Assembly: GCA_002499705.1 (NCBI GenBank) | Contig: DAMU01000006.1 | Coordinates: 1 to 27,767, forward strand | Source: Euryarchaeota archaeon UBA91 | Lineage (GTDB): Archaea > Thermoplasmatota > Poseidoniia > Poseidoniales > Poseidoniaceae | Reading direction: 5' to 3' | Length of the DNA stretch: 27,767 nucleotides | Shown: piece by piece, positions 24,925 to 27,767 of the stretch | How positions within the stretch are numbered: the first letter of the stretch is position 1 | How the letters are laid out: each line of letters starts with the position of its first letter | Position numbers and translations under genes: made by a program | The notes under the pieces: generated by a model | What the model saw: the letters and a program-made list of their open reading frames with translations, nothing else | Databases searched by the model: none | Told to the model about the DNA's origin: nothing

Positions 24925-24973
24925 GCTTCGGCGCTGAAAAAACAGGTGAAATATCGCCGTCAAAATACAGTGA

Positions 24974-25019
24974 ACAATCGGTGGTTTGATAACCCAGCAC
25001 AATCGGTTTGCGCGCTGGG
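24974..25019 (+). promoter_or_regulatory. direct and inverted repeats in front of the 559-aa membrane protein gene
   Basis: ACAATCGGT occurs twice, at 24974-24982 and 24999-25007, 25 nt apart. CCCAGC (24993-24998) and GCTGGG (25014-25019) are inverted, and the right arm ends on the base before ATG 25020. No Shine-Dalgarno is visible. It could be an operator or a hairpin at the start of the mRNA. Confidence 0.35.
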
Positions 25020-26699
25020 ATGCGCATTATAGAACAGGAGGAAGGTCCTGCAAGTGCAGAAGACCATGAGGTCTTCAGGGCGTTGCACTTAGCAGGCTCG
25101 GGTAAAGTCCATGCTTCAGTCGATGAGCGTACGCTTTCTCTCGAAACTCGAAAAGGCTACACTCTTGATTTGCGCTTGTCACAAATTACCAGAGTTCACC
25201 ACCACCATACACGACTCATTTCATTCGGTTACGCACTTTTTGGATGTGGATTGATTTATGTTGCCAAAAGAATACTGATTCCAGACCCCATGCAAATCAT
25301 GGCAGCAGTGTTAGGCTTTGCAATGATTCTCGGGTGGTTAGGAACGCGAAAACCAACACTTACACTCGATACTGAAGTTGGTGACTGTCACACCATCACA
25401 GGTAATGATGCATCGTTGATGCGATTATCGACATTACTGAAAAGACTGGAAAGTGGAATGACCCTTGAAGATGCAAGAATTGGTCTGGACATCCTTCAGC
25501 GAGATATGGAATTTCCACGAACCAATATACTCAATCTCAAAGAAGTCCCTGTCGAACCCGTTCACCTAAATGCACCAACTTCAATTTCTTCATTTCTCAT
25601 GAGCGAACTTCCTGAACAAGAATTGCCTGACTCGATTCTTTCAAGCAGTATTTTTGATGACGGCATAGAACTTGACTTTGATGAGACTGAAAATACTGTT
25701 GCAGATTGGATGCATAGCCAAGACGAATTTGAACAACCTGAACGTCCCGAATTGGGCCACGGTCTGTTGGAGCGCGGGATTGCAAATGCTCATGACCGAC
25801 GCGGGTCACTTTCTCAACCCTATCAACCCATACATCAACCACGCCAACAATTCCTTGCTCACCCTCAAGCACCACAACCAGCCTACCAAGAGCAGATGCC
25901 AACCCCGTCATACCAACACATTGCCCAAGCCGCAAATATCGACATTCCTCATGAATATCAAGCACCTCTACCAACACAAATACCTCGCTCATATCTTCCG
26001 AGTTTCGTGAGCAAGGACGGAGCTCATGTCCCTGGCCATCATGCTACAGGAAGTGGTTTTGAGACACACACTGATATGGAAGCGTTCCGTTCTCCTGATG
26101 CGATTTTACCTGGCGTTATCGAAGAAGAGACCACTTCTCTCATTGAACAGGCACGACGTGAAACCCCCCTTCTTCCAGAAATACCCGCTGAACGGAAATC
26201 ACGCACACACAATGGGAACAGTCGCTTACGCCCGAAGGATGTAAGTCGGTCAGATTCACGACTGCGACCAAAGGTTCGTTCTATGGGGAGTCAAGGAAAT
26301 AAAATTCGTGAAATGGTTGGGCCTGCTGCTGCTCAAATGTTTGAGGGCGCTACAGGTTTGGCCTCAAGGTTACTTATTCGTCGATCAAACCCAAAAGAAA
26401 GTTTAGGTTCAAGTTCGACACAAGAACTTCGACAACGCACTGCACAAACCCACCAATCAGAAGCGATTGAATCAATTCGGAATTTAGCACAAAGCCGAGG
26501 CGGAGAGTTGCCAGATCACGAAATTGAACCGATGCTTGCCCATATGATTGAGCGGCAAACAATCGTCGAACAGGAATCTCAAGAAGTAAAACAACCGATA
26601 CCCCACCTCGACGAGGTTTCTTTTGAAGAACTCAAAGACAGCAAAACTCACCATGCCGAACACGCAGGTAAGGCAGGATTACCTCGGCTTGATGTCTGA
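25020..26699 (+). CDS. two-TM membrane protein with long disordered tail
   Basis: 559 aa. The N-terminal ~63 residues form a small beta-rich domain (SLETRKGYTLDLRLSQITRV) that ends in a HHHH run, followed by a membrane hairpin (about 65-83 and 91-108). The PTLTLDTEVGDCHTITGND segment after it resembles the second half of a PH-like domain split by the hairpin. The rest, from about 150 on, is low complexity: acidic to 250, then rich in Gln, Pro, His and Tyr to about 330, then basic with two SRLRPK repeats, and a charged helical end. ATG 25020 is chosen; an in-frame TTG lies 12 nt earlier. No family recognised. It may be a scaffold in which the N-terminal domain and tail are cytoplasmic. It is last of the three plus-strand genes, with its stop 5 nt from the convergent kinase stop. 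Confidence 0.8.
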   Translation: MRIIEQEEGPASAEDHEVFRALHLAGSGKVHASVDERTLSLETRKGYTLDLRLSQITRVHHHHTRLISFGYALFGCGLIYVAKRILIPDPMQIMAAVLGFAMILGWLGTRKPTLTLDTEVGDCHTITGNDASLMRLSTLLKRLESGMTLEDARIGLDILQRDMEFPRTNILNLKEVPVEPVHLNAPTSISSFLMSELPEQELPDSILSSSIFDDGIELDFDETENTVADWMHSQDEFEQPERPELGHGLLERGIANAHDRRGSLSQPYQPIHQPRQQFLAHPQAPQPAYQEQMPTPSYQHIAQAANIDIPHEYQAPLPTQIPRSYLPSFVSKDGAHVPGHHATGSGFETHTDMEAFRSPDAILPGVIEEETTSLIEQARRETPLLPEIPAERKSRTHNGNSRLRPKDVSRSDSRLRPKVRSMGSQGNKIREMVGPAAAQMFEGATGLASRLLIRRSNPKESLGSSSTQELRQRTAQTHQSEAIESIRNLAQSRGGELPDHEIEPMLAHMIERQTIVEQESQEVKQPIPHLDEVSFEELKDSKTHHAEHAGKAGLPRLDV

Positions 26700-26703
26700 A
26701 TGA

Positions 26704-27624
26704 TTAATTCAGCATTTGATTGAACTTTTCAAGGCGAGTTTGAAAGCGTTCTTGCGTCATTGAATGGAGGCCTTCTATTCCAAACGACTCGAGAGTAAAA
26801 CTCGCACTCACGGTTGCAGACAGTAGAGCATGGCGTAATTCATCTCGGCTTAATTGACCGGAGCCTGACGCCAAGTGCGCAGCAATAGAGCCGGCAAATG
26901 TGTCACCGCATCCAGTCGGGTCAACAACATCCTCGGTCGGGTATGCTGGAAGTGAGATGATGTCTGAGTCATGGAAAGCGATGACTCCATGTTCTCCACG
27001 TTTAATCACGAGTGTTTGGACACCAATCATATCGACGACTTTTCGAGCAGCTCGAACCAAATTTTCATCGTTGGCCAACATTCGGACTTCACCGTCGTTG
27101 ATGATGACAAGGTCGACGTTTTGCATCACTTCAATCAATGATTCACGCGCAATATCAATCCACAAATTCATTGAATCAAGCATGGACAGGCGCCGAGGCT
27201 TTGCCTGATTGAGAACACTCGATTGCAATGCAGGGTGAAGGTTTGCGCAAAAGGTGATTTGAGGAGATTGATGAGATTGAGGGACCTTGGGTTCAAAGTG
27301 TTCAAACACATTCAAATGGGTTTCATGGGTTTGTGCTTCAGCCATTGTACCATGATAGGAACCTGACCAGCGGAATGTTTCTCCTTCAGCGGTTTCAATT
27401 CCTTGAAGGTCAAGACCACTGTTCTGTAAAAGGGCTCGATCGCTGTCTGAAAAATCTTCACCGACTACGCCCACTAATCCAATCTGTCCCAGCGAAAGGC
27501 GCTTTGCATGAAAGGAGCAGGCAAGTCCTGCGTAGGTGGCCGAACCACCTAGGGCATCCTTTACATTACCAAGAGGAGAAACTACGCTGTCGTATGCAAC
27601 ACTGCCGACGATTAATACATCCAT
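26704..27624 (-). CDS. PfkB-family sugar/nucleoside kinase
   Basis: 306 aa. Ribokinase-fold enzyme that phosphorylates a sugar or nucleoside with ATP. Seen: the N-terminal LIVGSVAYDSV strand, the GGSATYAG substrate-binding glycine motif, the central LVIINDGEV and VIKRGEHG strands, and the C-terminal PfkB signature DPTGCGDTFAGS with the catalytic Asp. The substrate cannot be read from the sequence. ATG 27624 gives the canonical family N-terminus. The frame continues to ATG 27678, which overlaps the stop of the gene to the right (ATGA); starting there would add 18 residues and couple the genes, so this start is uncertain. Convergent with the 559-aa membrane protein gene. Confidence 0.9.
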   Translation of the reverse strand: MDVLIVGSVAYDSVVSPLGNVKDALGGSATYAGLACSFHAKRLSLGQIGLVGVVGEDFSDSDRALLQNSGLDLQGIETAEGETFRWSGSYHGTMAEAQTHETHLNVFEHFEPKVPQSHQSPQITFCANLHPALQSSVLNQAKPRRLSMLDSMNLWIDIARESLIEVMQNVDLVIINDGEVRMLANDENLVRAARKVVDMIGVQTLVIKRGEHGVIAFHDSDIISLPAYPTEDVVDPTGCGDTFAGSIAAHLASGSGQLSRDELRHALLSATVSASFTLESFGIEGLHSMTQERFQTRLEKFNQMLN

Positions 27625-27674
27625 GAACCGCCCAACAACGGACGATACTTCTCCCTTTCGTAACAGGCAACTGC

Positions 27675-27767
27675 TCATCCGAGTAGCTCTTGATGCATAT
27701 CGATGTATTGAATCGTTATGTCTCTTTGCAGGAAATCCTCTTCATCCATAATTCTTCTGTGAAGTGG
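27675..27767 (-). CDS. C-terminal fragment of a gene cut by the window edge
   Basis: The minus-strand frame is open from the window edge to TGA at 27675-27677 and gives 30 residues ending in DITIQYIDMHQELLG. The stop overlaps ATG 27678 of the upstream-extended kinase frame (ATGA), an arrangement also seen in the surface-protein operon of this window. Too short to recognise. Confidence 0.5.
   Translation of the reverse strand, partial: PLHRRIMDEEDFLQRDITIQYIDMHQELLG

Noticed and set aside
24935..24950. Third copy of the T-tract element
   Set aside because: Only GAAAAAACAG is shared, without the second half or a hairpin, and it does not lie behind a minus-strand gene.
1..27767. Mobile elements, CRISPR arrays, tRNA or rRNA genes
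   Set aside because: No transposase or integrase motifs, no regularly spaced short repeats, and no cloverleaf or rRNA-like sequence were found by reading.

Overview
The window looks archaeal, most likely Marine Group II Euryarchaeota (Candidatus Poseidoniales) or a close relative. Supporting signs are a divergent TBP-fold protein, an EF-Tu/SelB-like factor without a P-loop, an archaeal-style TatD hydrolase, a DnaK lacking the Gram-negative-type insertion, and large signal-peptide plus single-TM surface proteins with acidic cytoplasmic tails. The taxon is inferred from gene content; no rRNA or other marker gene is present.

Layout. 1-2203 (minus): a stress operon, small heat-shock protein then dnaK, with dnaK running off the left edge. 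2376-2828 (plus): a small membrane protein. 2829-13526 (minus): the centrepiece, a three-gene operon of fabI (enoyl-ACP reductase), a 3042-aa megasynthase (KS-AT-degenerate ACP-KS-ACPx4-KR-DH) and an Sfp-type phosphopantetheinyl transferase. Together they provide every chain-building activity of a reductive fatty acid synthase, plus the enzyme that should activate its carriers. 13641-14750 (minus): a membrane-anchored surface protein. 14825-15712 (minus): a TatD-family hydrolase. 15792-23061 (minus): three genes coupled by 4-nt overlaps, namely a 1971-aa surface protein, a 273-aa protein with weak TraB-like features, and the TBP-fold protein. 23062-23396: the only long intergenic stretch, with a hairpin, a T-tract element and a doubtful small ORF. 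23397-26699 (plus): an acyl-CoA thioesterase, the EF-Tu-like protein and a two-TM protein with a long disordered tail. 26704-27624 (minus): a PfkB-family kinase, and at 27675-27767 the tail of another minus-strand gene.

How the parts may work together. The AT carries the malonyl-type HAFH motif, KR and DH are present, and FabI supplies the enoyl reduction that the megasynthase lacks, so the expected product is a straight-chain, mostly saturated acyl chain. No thioesterase is fused; the hot-dog thioesterase at 23397 or an acyltransferase elsewhere could release or use the chain. This is notable in an archaeon, whose membrane lipids are expected to be isoprenoid. The most puzzling detail is that all four ACP repeats carry threonine (codon ACG each time) where the phosphopantetheine-bearing serine is expected, although a dedicated PPTase sits next door.

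No rRNA, tRNA, CRISPR array or insertion sequence was seen.
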